Positions 35,537-46,065 of a stretch of DNA of 64,000 nt are shown piece after piece. Position 1 is the stretch's first letter. Each line of letters begins with the position of its first letter. The DNA is taken from positions 97,534,365-97,598,364 of the forward strand of contig CM051455.1 in assembly GCA_028274465.1 (NCBI GenBank), in the 5' to 3' direction. The stretch is from Plantago ovata (taxonomy: Eukaryota; Streptophyta; Magnoliopsida; Lamiales; Plantaginaceae). The notes under the pieces are model-generated. The model did no database searches and had not been told where the DNA came from. It saw nothing but the letters and a program-made list of their open reading frames with translations. The translations under genes were made by a program, and so were the position numbers.

Positions 35537-36114
35537 AACTCCCCAAACCGAACCTTTGCTTGTCCTCAAGCAACTAAGCTAGACTCTAATACAAAAAACA
35601 TGCAAGACTCAAAAATGGAGTTTCATGCCAAATAAAATGAACTAATCTACTGAATCTACCAAATAACATATGAATAAAAACCATATAAATCAAAGCATGA
35701 ATATAGGTTGAGGAATACCTCGATTGACTTATACACATCCACATAAGCACTTATGTCAAGACAAGATAGTCTCTCGTAATATTATCTACCTGGACCTAGT
35801 CAGTGACGACGTAATGAAGCATGCTAAGATACGAATGGTTGTCCCGTGCCTATGAAACTGAGGACTTACTACTGTTCCACCATGTTAAGACTTTTCCTCA
35901 AAAGAGGTCGAACCAGTACTGGCTCTCATCAAACGAAGGAGGGTTCCCTATAAAAGATAACACTCCCCTATTCTACCCATCTCTCAAGTAAAGTCTTAAG
36001 CTATTCACCACTTCCTGAATGGCAGGACGAGGGTGGTCTAGAACAGATGATACTCAAGACAAAAAAGATAAAAAATAAAAATGGAAAATTACAACACGAT
36101 TACGAAAAATGGAA

Positions 36115-36470
36115 AAGACTCAAAACTTTGCTAAACTGCTTTTGGCTTTTCTTTTTTGGACCCTTCTTTGCTTTCTTGGGGTCTTCTCTTTTTTTTTCTT
36201 TTTTTCTTTCCAGATTCTTTTTTTTTTCTTTTTTCTTTTTCTCTTTTTTTCTGGAAATCTTTCTTTTTTTCGATTTTTTTCTAGCCGGCAGTAGCATAAC
36301 AAAGAGAGAAACAAAATGACTCACACGACTTCCCCAAACCTATTCGAAAGAATAGGTTGGAGTACAAAATTTACGGAAAAGGAAAATAAATTCACGATAC
36401 GAAAATGAAAAACAGAAACAAGTCTAATGATGGTGTAACCCCCTCCCCAACCTATTCGGAAGAATAGGTT
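36115..36470 (-). other. GagE-2 A-rich tract and paired perfect hairpins
   Basis: The tract (36120-36290) is followed by two perfect hairpins, 36337-36358 and 36449-36470. Each has 9-bp arms AACCTATTC and GAATAGGTT; plus-strand loops are GAAA and GGAA. Spacing is the same as in GagE-3. Confidence 0.75.
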
Positions 36471-37115
36471 ATAAACAAAGGATCACACAACCTCACACTA
36501 CCTCCTTCCTAGGCATTTAGCAATCTCAAAGCATGGTGAAGACTTGTTGTCACTTAGGTACATAATTACTCTGGAAACAACCATAAGACCCTAACATGCA
36601 CCATCCTATTATAAATGCCTTCGTGAACCGAAGTAGAGAAAACACCACTAAGTGATGTCGAGACTACCATGCTTAACTAAGTGCAATACATAAATGTGAC
36701 AAGCCAAGCGAGAAAAACCTCAAACAAATTCATAGAGATGAAGCATACGATTCATGGCATAGCTAGTTGATCTACCCAATAAAAAAGTTCAAAAAATTCG
36801 ACAATAAACTCCATACAAAACATGCAAAACTATCCTAGGAAAGCAGTAAACGTGCAAATGCAAAAATTTCATTCATAAGCAAGATAAGTGTAGAGATAAC
36901 CAGCGATAACCTCCTCCCCAAACCTGAACGTCATCGCTCGTCCCGAACGCCGAAAGTGGATCCAAGGTGAGAGCTAATGCTTGTATAAGTGACCTATAAT
37001 ACTCAATCAAACTCGTGAGATAAAATCTAAAGCGGTAAAGAAAGCGATAAAAATTCCGGGTTGCCTCCCGGACAGCGTCATTGTTTAAAGTCTTTGACTC
37101 GACTCCTGTCCGCGC
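36471..37115 (-). other. GagE-2 interior without cargo
   Basis: Non-coding. The part to about 36840 matches the GagE-1 and GagE-3 backbone; about 36870-37030 is unlike either, including an extra GGTTTGGGGAGG-type motif near 36912. The protease-side backbone resumes near 37035 with TAAAGAAAGCGATAAAAATTC. No cargo gene, leader or intron-like border is present. Confidence 0.6.
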
Positions 37116-37892
37116 CTATCTCTTCTTTCTGCGGGTACTAGACTTCCCCTTCATCGATCTCCTCTCCATGCCACGAACCTGTGAATAAGAAAGAATATAG
37201 GCTGCAAGACCACAGTAGTGAGTAGTAATATCAGGCGGTTCAGGTGGATCAGGTAAGGCTTTCAACACGTGTTGCTTGCCATATACTTCAATAGTGCAAG
37301 TTCTTTGGTAGATGTCCATCACGGAGCGTAGTTTAGTCAAGAATGTTTGCCCTAAGAGTATGACATCCCCCGTTCCAGGTGCAGATGCTGGCATAACTAC
37401 GAAATTGGTGTATATAGATGCTTCACCAATCTTGACCAACACGTTTTTCACAATGCCCTCGGGTCTCATAAAGGATCCATCCGCCAGACGCACAATAGCC
37501 CTTTGCTCAGATAGTTTTCCAAGGTTGCTCTTTTCAAACACGTTCAAAGGGATTATGTTTGAGTAGGATCCCGTGTCTAGTGTGGCACGGACATCTTCAA
37601 GCTCACCAATCCCTACCTTAACATCGAAACTTTTAGGGAGTGGTTCGGGATCCTCTTGCTCCTCATCACTTGGGTCAGAACCAAGGTCCTCCTCTTCTCC
37701 CTCAGCCTGTAGAAGTTCTTCCTTCATGCAACACTCGCACCTAACGACCTTCCTGATGGTGATTTCGTCAGGTACATCACCAGCCAATTTCGACTTCACA
37801 GTGTTGCTAGGCAGTTTGCCTTGTTCTCTACTTGCTCCTCGGTCGATCAACTCTTGCAACTTTTGATGGGCAAGCCTAGTGCTCTCTTCCAA
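37116..37892 (-). pseudogene. GagE-2 aspartic protease region
   Basis: Same domain as in GagE-1, with the catalytic block VRATLDTGSYSNIIPLNVFE, RAIVRLADGSFMRPEGIVKN and DVILLGQTFLTKLRSVMDI. It is preceded by a Cys-containing, acidic linker (ECCMKEELLQAEGEEEDL). The 258-codon frame is open, and the far N-terminal linker is separated by about one break. Confidence 0.85.
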
Positions 37893-38224
37893 CCTATCAA
37901 GCCTTGTCCTAGTCTTCTCGGAATCTTCTTCATAACATTTGAGAAAACTCTATGTGTGTTATCAACCATCTTCTGCAAGTTCTCCATCAGTTGAGCCGAC
38001 TTCGACTTCGGTGGCTCTTTCAGAGCGGGGTTTTCGCAGTGATCATTACCATAGTTCAGCCTACTACGGTCTTGGTTAGGTCCATAAGTTTGGTTAGCCG
38101 GTGCATATCCTTGATTGTTACGGTATCCTCTTCTCCAAAATCCACCTCGAGGATTCCTACCGTCTTGTCCGTAGCTAACTTCTTGAGTGCCAAACTCCGT
38201 AGCAAAGGCTTCTTCTTCTCCTCC

Positions 38225-39262
38225 TCAAGCCCAGTTGCCATCAGCGTATGCCAGCTCCGATCTACACATATGAGCCCCATGCCCATAGTTCTTGCATATT
38301 CGGCATACTTCGTTCGAAACAGTTGTTCCGGTGGCGCTCTTGAGGACTTGCTTCAATTCGTTGGTAAAGCACTCGAATTGATCCCCATTCCCCCTGTACA
38401 TAGGGGCTTCTTGAGTCGGTGGAGCTTCAGGTCCACGTCTCCTAACCATTGCTCTTGGGTCCTTGAACTGCGAACCCTTAGCAAGCCTTTCGAAAACTGC
38501 CCAGACGGCTTCTGCGGTTTCCTCCCAAATATTGCCTCGGCATTGGAAATCCACCACTTGTTGGTTCTCGAAGGTTATTCCATTGTAGAAGTGTTGGACT
38601 AGGTCGGAAAGTTCAAAACCATGGTGAGGGCACTTGTTCGTGAGATCTTGGAACCTCTCGAACGCGGTGTAGATGGTCTCATCATAGTCCTGTTTGAATC
38701 CAGTGATCTGCGCCTTTAGCGCGGTAGTCAAGGTGTGAGGGAAGTATTTCTCCATGAAAGCTGAAAAAACCTTTTCCCAAGTATCCAGCGAACCTGCTGG
38801 AAGAGAGCTCAGCCATGACTTGGCTCTGTCGCCAAGTCCCATAGCAAAAACCTTCATCCTCAACTCATCCGTTGTTATGTCAGCTCCGGGTCGTGGGAGT
38901 TGGTTGACGAAATCATCGATATCGTGCAAGTACCCCATCACATCTTCCCTTGATAATCCATAGAACCTCGGAAGTTGTTGGAATGCGTGGTTCTTGATCT
39001 CCAGATCTCGGGTTGCAGACGAAAGAACTATCGCTGGTCCCCTCATACGATCCTTGGTGGGTTGTACCCATGCCTTCAGTGGTCTAGCTTCTGCCATTCC
39101 GTCGATTTCCTTGAAGAGACTAAGTAGAGATTCAGAGAAATCGGTTTCCTCTATTTCCTCTAGTGCGTGCCTTTCAAGTAGTCGCCTTCTTTGGTGGTAG
39201 ACTCTATCGATCTCAGCAATTGAATTAGCAAGCGGTGTTCCTGCAGAACGTGTATGCGGCAT
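38225..39262 (-). CDS. GagE-2 gag with CCHC zinc knuckle
   Basis: A 345-codon frame, same length and start (MPHTRSAGTPL) as GagE-1 gag, differing at about ten residues, all in the first two thirds. The zinc knuckle CRICKNYGHGAHMC is intact. Preservation of a full-length gag in two separate copies suggests that gag has been maintained while enzymes are absent. Confidence 0.88.
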   Translation of the reverse strand: MPHTRSAGTPLANSIAEIDRVYHQRRRLLERHALEEIEETDFSESLLSLFKEIDGMAEARPLKAWVQPTKDRMRGPAIVLSSATRDLEIKNHAFQQLPRFYGLSREDVMGYLHDIDDFVNQLPRPGADITTDELRMKVFAMGLGDRAKSWLSSLPAGSLDTWEKVFSAFMEKYFPHTLTTALKAQITGFKQDYDETIYTAFERFQDLTNKCPHHGFELSDLVQHFYNGITFENQQVVDFQCRGNIWEETAEAVWAVFERLAKGSQFKDPRAMVRRRGPEAPPTQEAPMYRGNGDQFECFTNELKQVLKSATGTTVSNEVCRICKNYGHGAHMCRSELAYADGNWA

Positions 39263-39397
39263 ACACTATCTGTGACAGACTAGGAAAGGTGATTAGAAAC
39301 AAACTAGGAAAGCAGAGAGAGATTAAAAAGGAAAACTAAAAGAATTAGGAATCTAAAGCTGTAAATATAAACAAATTAAACAGAAAAAAGGAGTATA

Positions 39398-39417
39398 GTC
39401 CCCGGCAACGGCGCCAA
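39398..39417 (-). other. GagE-2 primer binding site (tRNA-Asp type)
   Basis: TTGGCGCCGTTGCCGGGGAC on the minus strand, two bases from the LTR, identical to GagE-1. The 157 bases between gag and the LTR match GagE-1 without visible difference. Confidence 0.88.
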
Positions 39418-39419
39418 TT

Positions 39420-40585
39420 TGATGAACGTGTCAGATTCAATCAAATATATTTGTAATTAGCCAAAGGCAATCCACAACTACAACGAAAACCGTAGTGTAG
39501 CAGTAGAATGACTCGAGTGTCGTTCTCTCAGGACTATACTAGCTTTATCAAATCTAATTAAGAATATAAAACAGCAGACAGATAGCAATAGGGGGTTTCT
39601 AGCAGATAATGGAGATTGGTGATAGTATGGTCCTTCTTAGCATAATGGGTTGATAATCATGCATAAATTCCTCGGTCTTGCATAGAGATCTTTGAATCAA
39701 TCTAGTGTCCTGTTGCAAGTATTAAGCACTACGAAGATAATTTGGTCTGACTAGTCAATCACGATTGTCCTAATGTGTTCCGCAATTATTCAACACTACG
39801 AAGATAATTGGTCTGATGGTCGATTAGTGTCCTATTGTGCAAAATAATCAATACAACATACGAGAATTTTGGTTACAACTGATCAACGAAATAAAGCAAT
39901 GACACGGAGTATAATGCACGATATAGCCATTAGCATGATTATCTTCCATCGCTAAGAATTCACATACTACCACCAATGAGAAGTTTAGCTACTCATAAGA
40001 TACAAAGTTACCGAAGGTTGTCAATCTCCGGATGATTGTGATCCTACGCGCTCCAATCTGCTATGAAAAAGTATCCCCCTAAGCTACGGAACTCCCAGGA
40101 CAGGCCCCGGGAAGTTCCTACCTAAAACTATAGAGAGAGGTGAGAAAGTAGGCTTGGAAAGATATGATTTTCGGAGAGAAAACTGAGCACTATATATAGG
40201 CCCCGAAATATTCCGCGGCGGTTCGCCCCACAGTAATTTCGCGGAATTTCCGCGTTTTCGACGCGGTTTAGGATTTCTTCACCTTTTCGGACTCGGTTTC
40301 TGACTTCTAGTGGCCTTCTAACCTCCAGATTCGACCCCTAGACTCCAAATCCTATCCGGAAACCTTCAGATACTCCAAATAGGCTTCTGGAACACCAATT
40401 CCTTGTAGACTTCAATATAATTGCCCGGAAATCTCCGAATTTCAACCAAAACCTGTAAAATAAAATTTAAAGGGAAACGTGACACTATTCTAATAAAATG
40501 TACTAAAATATAGCTAAATTAACATAGAGGATAGCTAAAATAGGTGAAAAAGACTCGAATGAAAGTGTAAAATACACATTCATCA
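39420..40585 (-). repeat. GagE-2 5' LTR (1166 bp)
   Basis: TGATGAACG to ACATTCATCA. TATATATA near 40191, with a single GC box (CGGCGGTTCGCCCC near 40216-40229), fewer than in the other GagE LTRs. Its outer end abuts GagE-4 interior directly. Confidence 0.88.
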
Positions 40586-41325
40586 TTATGCTACTGCTGG
40601 CTAGAAAAAAAATCAAGAAAAAAAAAAAGAGAAAAAGAAAAAAAAAGAAAAAAAGAATCTGGAAAGAAAAAAAAAGAAAAGACCCCAAAAAAGCAAAGAA
40701 GTGTCCAAAAAAAGAAAGCCAAATAGCAATTTAGCAAAGTGTTGAGTCTTATTTTCCATTTTTGTAATGTTCGTAATCGTGTTTTTATTTTTTATCTTTT
40801 TTGTCTTGAGTGTCATCTGTTCTAGAACACCCTCGTCCTGCCATTCAGGAAGTGGTGAATAGCTTAAGACTTTACTTGAGAGATGGGTAGAATAGGGGAG
40901 AGTTATCTTGTATAGGGAACCCTGCTTCGTTTGATGAGAGTCAGTACTGGTTCGACCTCTTTTGAGGAAAAGTCTTAACATGGTGGAACAACAGTAAGTC
41001 CTCAGTTTCATAGGCACGGGGCAACCATTCGTATCTTAGCATGCTTCATTACGTCGTCACTGACTAGGTCCAGGTAGCGAATGTTACGAGAGACTATCTT
41101 GTCTTGACATAAGTGCTTATGTGGATGTGTATAAGTCAATCGAGGTATTCTTCAACCTATATTCATGCTTTGATTTATATGGTTTTTGTTCATATGTTAT
41201 TTGATAGACTCAGTAGATTAGTTCATTTTATTTGGCATGAAACTCCATTTTGTGTCTTGCATGTTTTTTGTATTAGAGTCTAGCTTAGTTGCTTGAGGAC
41301 AAGCAAAGGTTCGGTTTGGGGAGTT
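40586..41325 (+). other. GagE-4 3' interior with A-rich tract and polypurine tract
   Basis: Plus-strand counterpart of the backbone between hairpins and polypurine tract. It begins in TTATGCTACTGCTGGCTAG, carries the A-rich tract and ends GGTTCGGTTTGGGGAGTT immediately before the LTR. Non-coding. Confidence 0.75.
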
Positions 41326-42596
41326 TGATGAATGTGTATTTTACACTTTCATTCGAGTCTTTTTCACCTATTTTAGCTATCCTCTATGTTAATTTAGCTA
41401 TATTTTAGTACATTTTATTAGAATAGTGTCACGTTTCCCTTTAGATTTTATTTTACAGGTTTTGGTTGAAATTCGAAGATTTCCGGGCAAATATATTGAA
41501 GTTGACAAGGAATTGGTGTTCCAGAAGCCTATTTGGAGTATCTGAAGGTTTCCGGATAGGATTTGAAGTCTAGGGGTCGAATCTGGGGGTTAGAAGGCTA
41601 CTAGAAGTCATAAACCGAGTCCGAAAAGGGGAAGAAATCCAAAAACGCGTCGAAAACGCGGAATTCCGCGAGAAAGACTTGGGGGCGAACCGCCGCATGC
41701 TGGGGCGAACCGCCCCATGGTTTTTCGGGGCCTATATATAGTGCTTAGTTTTTCTCCGAAAATCATATCTTTCCAGACTTACTTTCTCACCTCTCTCTAT
41801 AGTTTTAGGTAGGAACTTCCCGGGGCCTGTCCTGGGAGTTCTGTAGCTTAGGGGATACTTTTTCATAGCAGATTGGAGCTCGTAGGATCGCAATTCTTCG
41901 GAGATTGACAACCTTCGGTAACTTGTATCTTACAGTTTAATCTACTTATTTTATTTATCTTTCAATATGTTTTCTTCTATGATTTCTGTTGATTGCATGC
42001 CTATTATGAGTAGCTAAACTTATCGTTGGTGGTAGTATGTGAATTCTTAGCGAAGGGAAGATAATCATGCTAATGGCTATATCGCGCAATATACTCCTTG
42101 TCATTGCTTTATTTCGTTGATCAGTTGCAACCAAAATTCTCGTATGTTGTATTAATTATTATGCACAATTGGACACTTGTCGACCATCAGACCAATTATC
42201 TTCGTAGTGTTGAATAATTACGGAATACATTAGGACAATCGTGATTGACTTGTCAGACCAATTATCTTCGTAGTGCTTAATATTTGCAAAAGGACACTAG
42301 ATTGATTCAAAGATCTCTATGCAAGACCGAGGAATTTATGCATGATTATCGACCCGTTATGTTAAGAAGGACCATACTATCACCAATCTCCATTATCTGC
42401 TAGAAACCCCCCTATTGCTATTTGTCTGCTGTTTTATATTCTCTTGTTAAATAGATAAAACTAGTTATAGTCCTGAGAGAACGACACTCGAGTCATTCTA
42501 CTGGTACACTACGGTTTTCGTTGTAGTTGTTGATTGCCTTTGGCTAATTACAAATTTATTTGCTTGAATTCGGAGCACGAAATCCGCGGTTCATCA
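41326..42596 (+). repeat. GagE-4 3' LTR (1271 bp)
   Basis: Complete LTR, TGATGAATG to CGGTTCATCA. Two GC boxes (41681-41719) lie just before TATATATA near 41733. Confidence 0.88.
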
Positions 42597-43888
42597 GTCG
42601 TTCTCTCGGGACCTAACGTGGCTTTGTTTGTGGTTTTTGCTAGTTATTACAGACAACGAGTTCAAGTGTTTATAGAATTGCTTTCTTAGAACAAAGCAAC
42701 GAGAAATCAGATTGTTGTAATCAAGTTTGGAAAACGGTTGGTGGAAGAAATCAAATACACATGCATGGGTTACGAATATGCTCACAAGTTTAGTGCGTAA
42801 AACCTTCGATCAAGTCTGCTAAGCAACTCGTCTAGGTAACTTTCAAGACACACATCATAAAAGACCACTATCAATACTTTAGAGGTGCTTGTCACTAACA
42901 CCATTTATCTAGCATGCTGCAAATCTCTAACATACAATCCTATAGCTTTCATTGACCAAGAGTTTGTCACTATACTCAATTCGAATATATTTTATAGGCA
43001 ACTAAGAATCATATGAAGGAATTTGCAGCAAGATTGAATCACAATCTCATGTAAGCATAAACATAACTCATAGCATGCATATTCTACATTCTACCACCAA
43101 CACAAAGGATTTAGCTACTCATATTCATCAACATAGACATCAAATCATATGAATTGTAAATAGAATACATCAAATCAAACTACTAGACAAGAGATAATGA
43201 TACAATGTTACCACCAAGCTGTCACTAATCGGTGGGTATTGATGAAAACCTCTCCGTAGATGAAACAATGGATGCAATCCTATGCCAAAAACTTTAATCC
43301 AATCTAAAATACAATGTAATTTGAGTTTTCTCTGAGTTTTGGGGCTTAGGAGCTCTCCAAAACGAAGCTAGTGTTCAAAAAGTCTCAAAAAAAGTAACTG
43401 AAGATCAGATCTAAGAAGGAAAATCCGAAAACGTAACCGCTGCCAAGCGGAGCGCTTGGAGAGGCCAAGCGGAGCGCTTGGCAAGCGAAGCGCTTCGCTT
43501 GGCTGCTGTGCCAAAGCTCCTGGAAAATGAAGCGGAGCGCTTCACTATTCCAGGCGCTTAGCTTGGCTCCTGGGCAGATTTTTGTCTTCAAACTCAATCT
43601 TTTTGCCCTCGTACGGCCCTCGGGTGCCTTGGACTCATCCTTCTCAATGCTTATTGATGCTCAAACACTCACGAACAAGCCGTGGAGATCAAGGAATTTC
43701 AACGGGGCCATTTTCTATCAAAAAAGCTCGTTTTTAGCTCCAAAAACGCCATTTCGTACCTAAGTGCCTGAAAATGCAGAAAACAATAAACGTGACACTA
43801 TTCTACAAAACTAACAAAAAAAAAAGGCTAAAAGATAGCAAAAGAAGGTAAAAAAGACAAGATGAACGCGTCAAAAATACGTTCATCA

Positions 43889-45316
43889 GCCGTTCTTAGG
43901 CCGCCGTCCACTGGTAATTATTCAGATGACAACATTCCGGGAAGGCGAAATCAAAAAGGGCGAAACCGAATGTAAAGGGCGAAACCGAAAAGCAAAAGAG
44001 CAGAAAAATTCAAGCAAAAAGAGAAGTAATTAAAGGCAAGTAATCGGAAACTTACTTGTTATTAAGTGGGTAAAGGTTTGAAAACGGAAAGAAAGCCGGA
44101 GAAGTTCAAAGTTCGCCTGAAAATCGGATTCTGGACGTCGGAGAGTATTCCTCGCGCTACGCTCGTCTCGATCACCTTGCTCGTCGATCACTCAAATATG
44201 CTCCTCGCTCTCTCTTTTTTGCTCTGAATGTTCGGATTGCGAAAAGTGTGGAATGACCGAGTATCGATCTATTTATTGGAGGGTATCTCGGGGATACGAA
44301 TCGACGCATGCCCTCGCTCCATCCGGATCGACCACGTGGCCATTATCAACGGCCCTGATTACGGCCGCCTGGCGAATTACCTATTTTACCCTCGGCGCTC
44401 CCGCTCGGGCTCGGGCACACTTTCCCATGCCAGCGTGAATTACCTAAAGGTAATTCGTAGCGCGAGCACTGCACCACTGGGCTCAGGGATAGAGCGACGA
44501 CCAAAACATCCCTCCTCGAGATTCCAAAGATAAAAAAGGATGGCAAGACAAAATCGACGGATACATTATGATGAATCGAGGAGCCACTCTCAGAAGTATC
44601 TCTCCTCGAGATAATTCGCAAAGAAAAAGCGGCAGGAAGTCATTCCATTCCACTCTCAGAAGTATCTCTCCTCGAGATAATTTGCAAGAGAAAAAGCGGC
44701 AGGAAGTCATTCCATTCCACTCTCAGAAGTATCTCTCCTCGAGATAATTTGCAAGAGAAAAAGCGGCAGGAAGTCATTCTATTCCACTCTCAGAAGTATC
44801 TCTCCTCGAGATAATTTGCAGGAGAAAAAGCGGCAGGAAGTCATTCCATTCGACTCTCAGAAGTATCTCTCCTCGAGATTATTTGCAAGAGAAAAAGCGG
44901 CAGGAAGTCATTCCATTCCACTCTCAGAAGTATCTCTCCCCGAGATAATTTGCAAGAGAAAAAGCGGCAAGAAGTCATTCCATTCCACTCTCAGAATTAT
45001 CTCTCCCCGAGATAGTTGGCAAAGAAAAAGCGGCAAGAAGTCATTCCATTCCACCAAGGAATACTTACCCGGATCCGATCTCTGCCCAGCAAACATACCT
45101 CTTTTCATAAGGTCCGAGCAACGTCCGCTCGCACCCTATAAAACGGGGGGGGGGGGGGGGGGGGAGGGAGGGAGAGATAGGAGGAGGGAAAGATACCAAG
45201 GTGCGAATATGGAAATCTTTTTTCGCCCACTACTAGTCGAGGCTCTGCTCGACCTCTACTTCAACATAGTTCCTCAACTATCTTTTACAAAGATACTTGG
45301 AAACTAGGGGGACATA
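43889..45316 (+). other. GypD 3' untranslated region
   Basis: Non-coding end of GypD after LTR-F. It holds the 67-bp tandem array (44585-45053), a TATA-like CTATAAAAC (about 45136), a 20-base run of G (45145-45164) and the polypurine tract CTAGGGGGACATA (about 45304-45316) before the LTR. The stretch 43889-44584 shows only chance frames. Confidence 0.6.
44585..45053 (+). repeat. 67-bp tandem repeat array in GypD 3' region
   Basis: Seven units starting CACTCTCAGAAGTATCTCTC at 44585, 44651, 44718, 44785, 44852, 44919 and 44986, so the period is 67 (first step 66). Each has CTCGAGATAATT or a close variant and AAAAGCGGCAGGAAGTCATT; later units are slightly diverged. Tandem arrays in the 3' untranslated region are known in the related Ogre/Tat elements and have been proposed as seeds of satellite DNA. 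Confidence 0.9.
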
Positions 45317-46065
45317 TGTTAGTGTTGAAATATGTCCAGTCCGCATGTACGAACTGGAGCGGTCTAAGAGCGCGTCAAAGCATCATAGGCCGTCCCTCAA
45401 GGGGCGCGACCACACCCTAGTATGTCACTAAGGTGTGGTTCGACCAACATAAGGTCCGACCATCACTAGGAGGCCAACCCTCAAAATAAGCTCATCACAA
45501 GGACAAAGCTGCCAGCGAGCTCGAGGAGCATCTCTATGGCTCGAGGAGGGCCTTACGTCAAGGTAACGCTCCTTGAGAGAAACTGAGCAGGACACTACTC
45601 GCACCTTCGACGTACAAGGAAGGCTCGAGGACCCTGAGCGACCAGCCATGGTTGCTCCCTTGGGCCAAGGCCCACAGACCTCCCTAATGGGCTTGGGCCG
45701 AGGAAGGCCTCAATCCTAGCCGTACACGTGTCGCGATCCTACGTGATCTGGCCATGAAAGTCCACAAGTATATAAAGGCTTCACTCATTCCTCAACAGTA
45801 AGCATTAATACATCTCAACCACCACATTTACTACTCGTACTAGGGAAGCCTCACAACTCCCTACTCGTAAAGTCGTCACTCCGGTCTGATATCCTACAGA
45901 CCGGGCAAGAGACACTAACCCCCCCTCCAATATATTTCAGGTACGAGGAAGCTACAAGAAGGTTCACTACCTATCCTAGAGGAACACTACAAGAAAAAGA
46001 ACTAGAATGACTTATATTAGCGACTCATTGCGAACTTAGAAAGAAACACGAATTACCCTTCAACA
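45317..46065 (+). repeat. GypD 3' LTR (749 bp)
   Basis: TGTTAGTGTTGAAATATG to CCCTTCAACA, followed by TSD CACCT at 46066-46070. TATA box at 45769-45776. Confidence 0.93.

Larger units (their letters stand above)
34364..40585 (-). mobile_element. GagE-2: gag-protease element without cargo, inserted in GagE-4
   Basis: Minus-strand element about 6.2 kb long: 3' LTR part (34364-35536), polypurine tract, hairpin module, protease, gag, Asp-type primer site and 5' LTR (39420-40585). The slot that holds cargo in GagE-1 and GagE-3 is absent here; only about 170 bases of other sequence lie between the hairpin side and the protease side. No RT or integrase. The right end abuts GagE-4 interior; the matching left junction is lost, so no TSD can be read. 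Broken at one end, coding part largely open. Confidence 0.85.
33798..42596 (+). mobile_element. GagE-4: plus-strand GagE copy, remnant around GagE-2
   Basis: Left LTR part (33798-34366), 3' interior (40586-41325) and complete 3' LTR (41326-42596, 1271 bp). Flanking 5-mers are GTCAT (33793-33797) and GTCGT (42597-42601), a TSD with one difference, inside LTR-F. The interior keeps the A-rich tract and polypurine tract but no gag or protease. It is heavily broken. Confidence 0.8.
33697..43888 (-). repeat. LTR-F: solo LTR of a GagE-related family, split by GagE-4
   Basis: TSD GCCGT on both sides (33692-33696, 43889-43893). Only LTR sequence belongs to it: 33697-33798 and 42597-43888, about 1.4 kb when the insertion is ignored. 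Ends TGATGATG/TTCATCA, with GAGTGTCGTTCTCTCGGGAC and CGTGACACTATTCTA blocks shared with GagE LTRs, show a related but distinct family. No internal region is present, so it is a solo LTR left by LTR-LTR recombination. It also contains a cluster of GGAGCGCTTGGC-type GC-rich repeats near 43440-43560. Confidence 0.82.
21934..46065 (+). mobile_element. GypD: Ty3/gypsy Tat-lineage element with antisense accessory gene
   Basis: Inserted in CopC RT with perfect TSD CACCT (21929-21933, 46066-46070). LTRs are 752 and 749 bp; a primer site follows the left LTR and a polypurine tract precedes the right. Coding order: gag, protease, RT, RNase H, a second archaeal-type RNase H, integrase. A long 3' region carries an antisense gene, an LTR-F/GagE nest and 67-bp tandem repeats. 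The second RNase H and long 3' region with antisense ORFs are hallmarks of the Tat lineage (Grande, Retand and kin). It is broken in a few places. I count about 15 LTR substitutions in about 750 bases (2%), giving an age of about 0.8 My at 1.3e-8 per site per year. Confidence 0.92.

Noticed and set aside
44585-45053. CRISPR-like array of regular repeats
   Set aside because: The 67-bp units are head-to-tail with no unique spacers, lie in a plant retroelement 3' region and have no cas genes.
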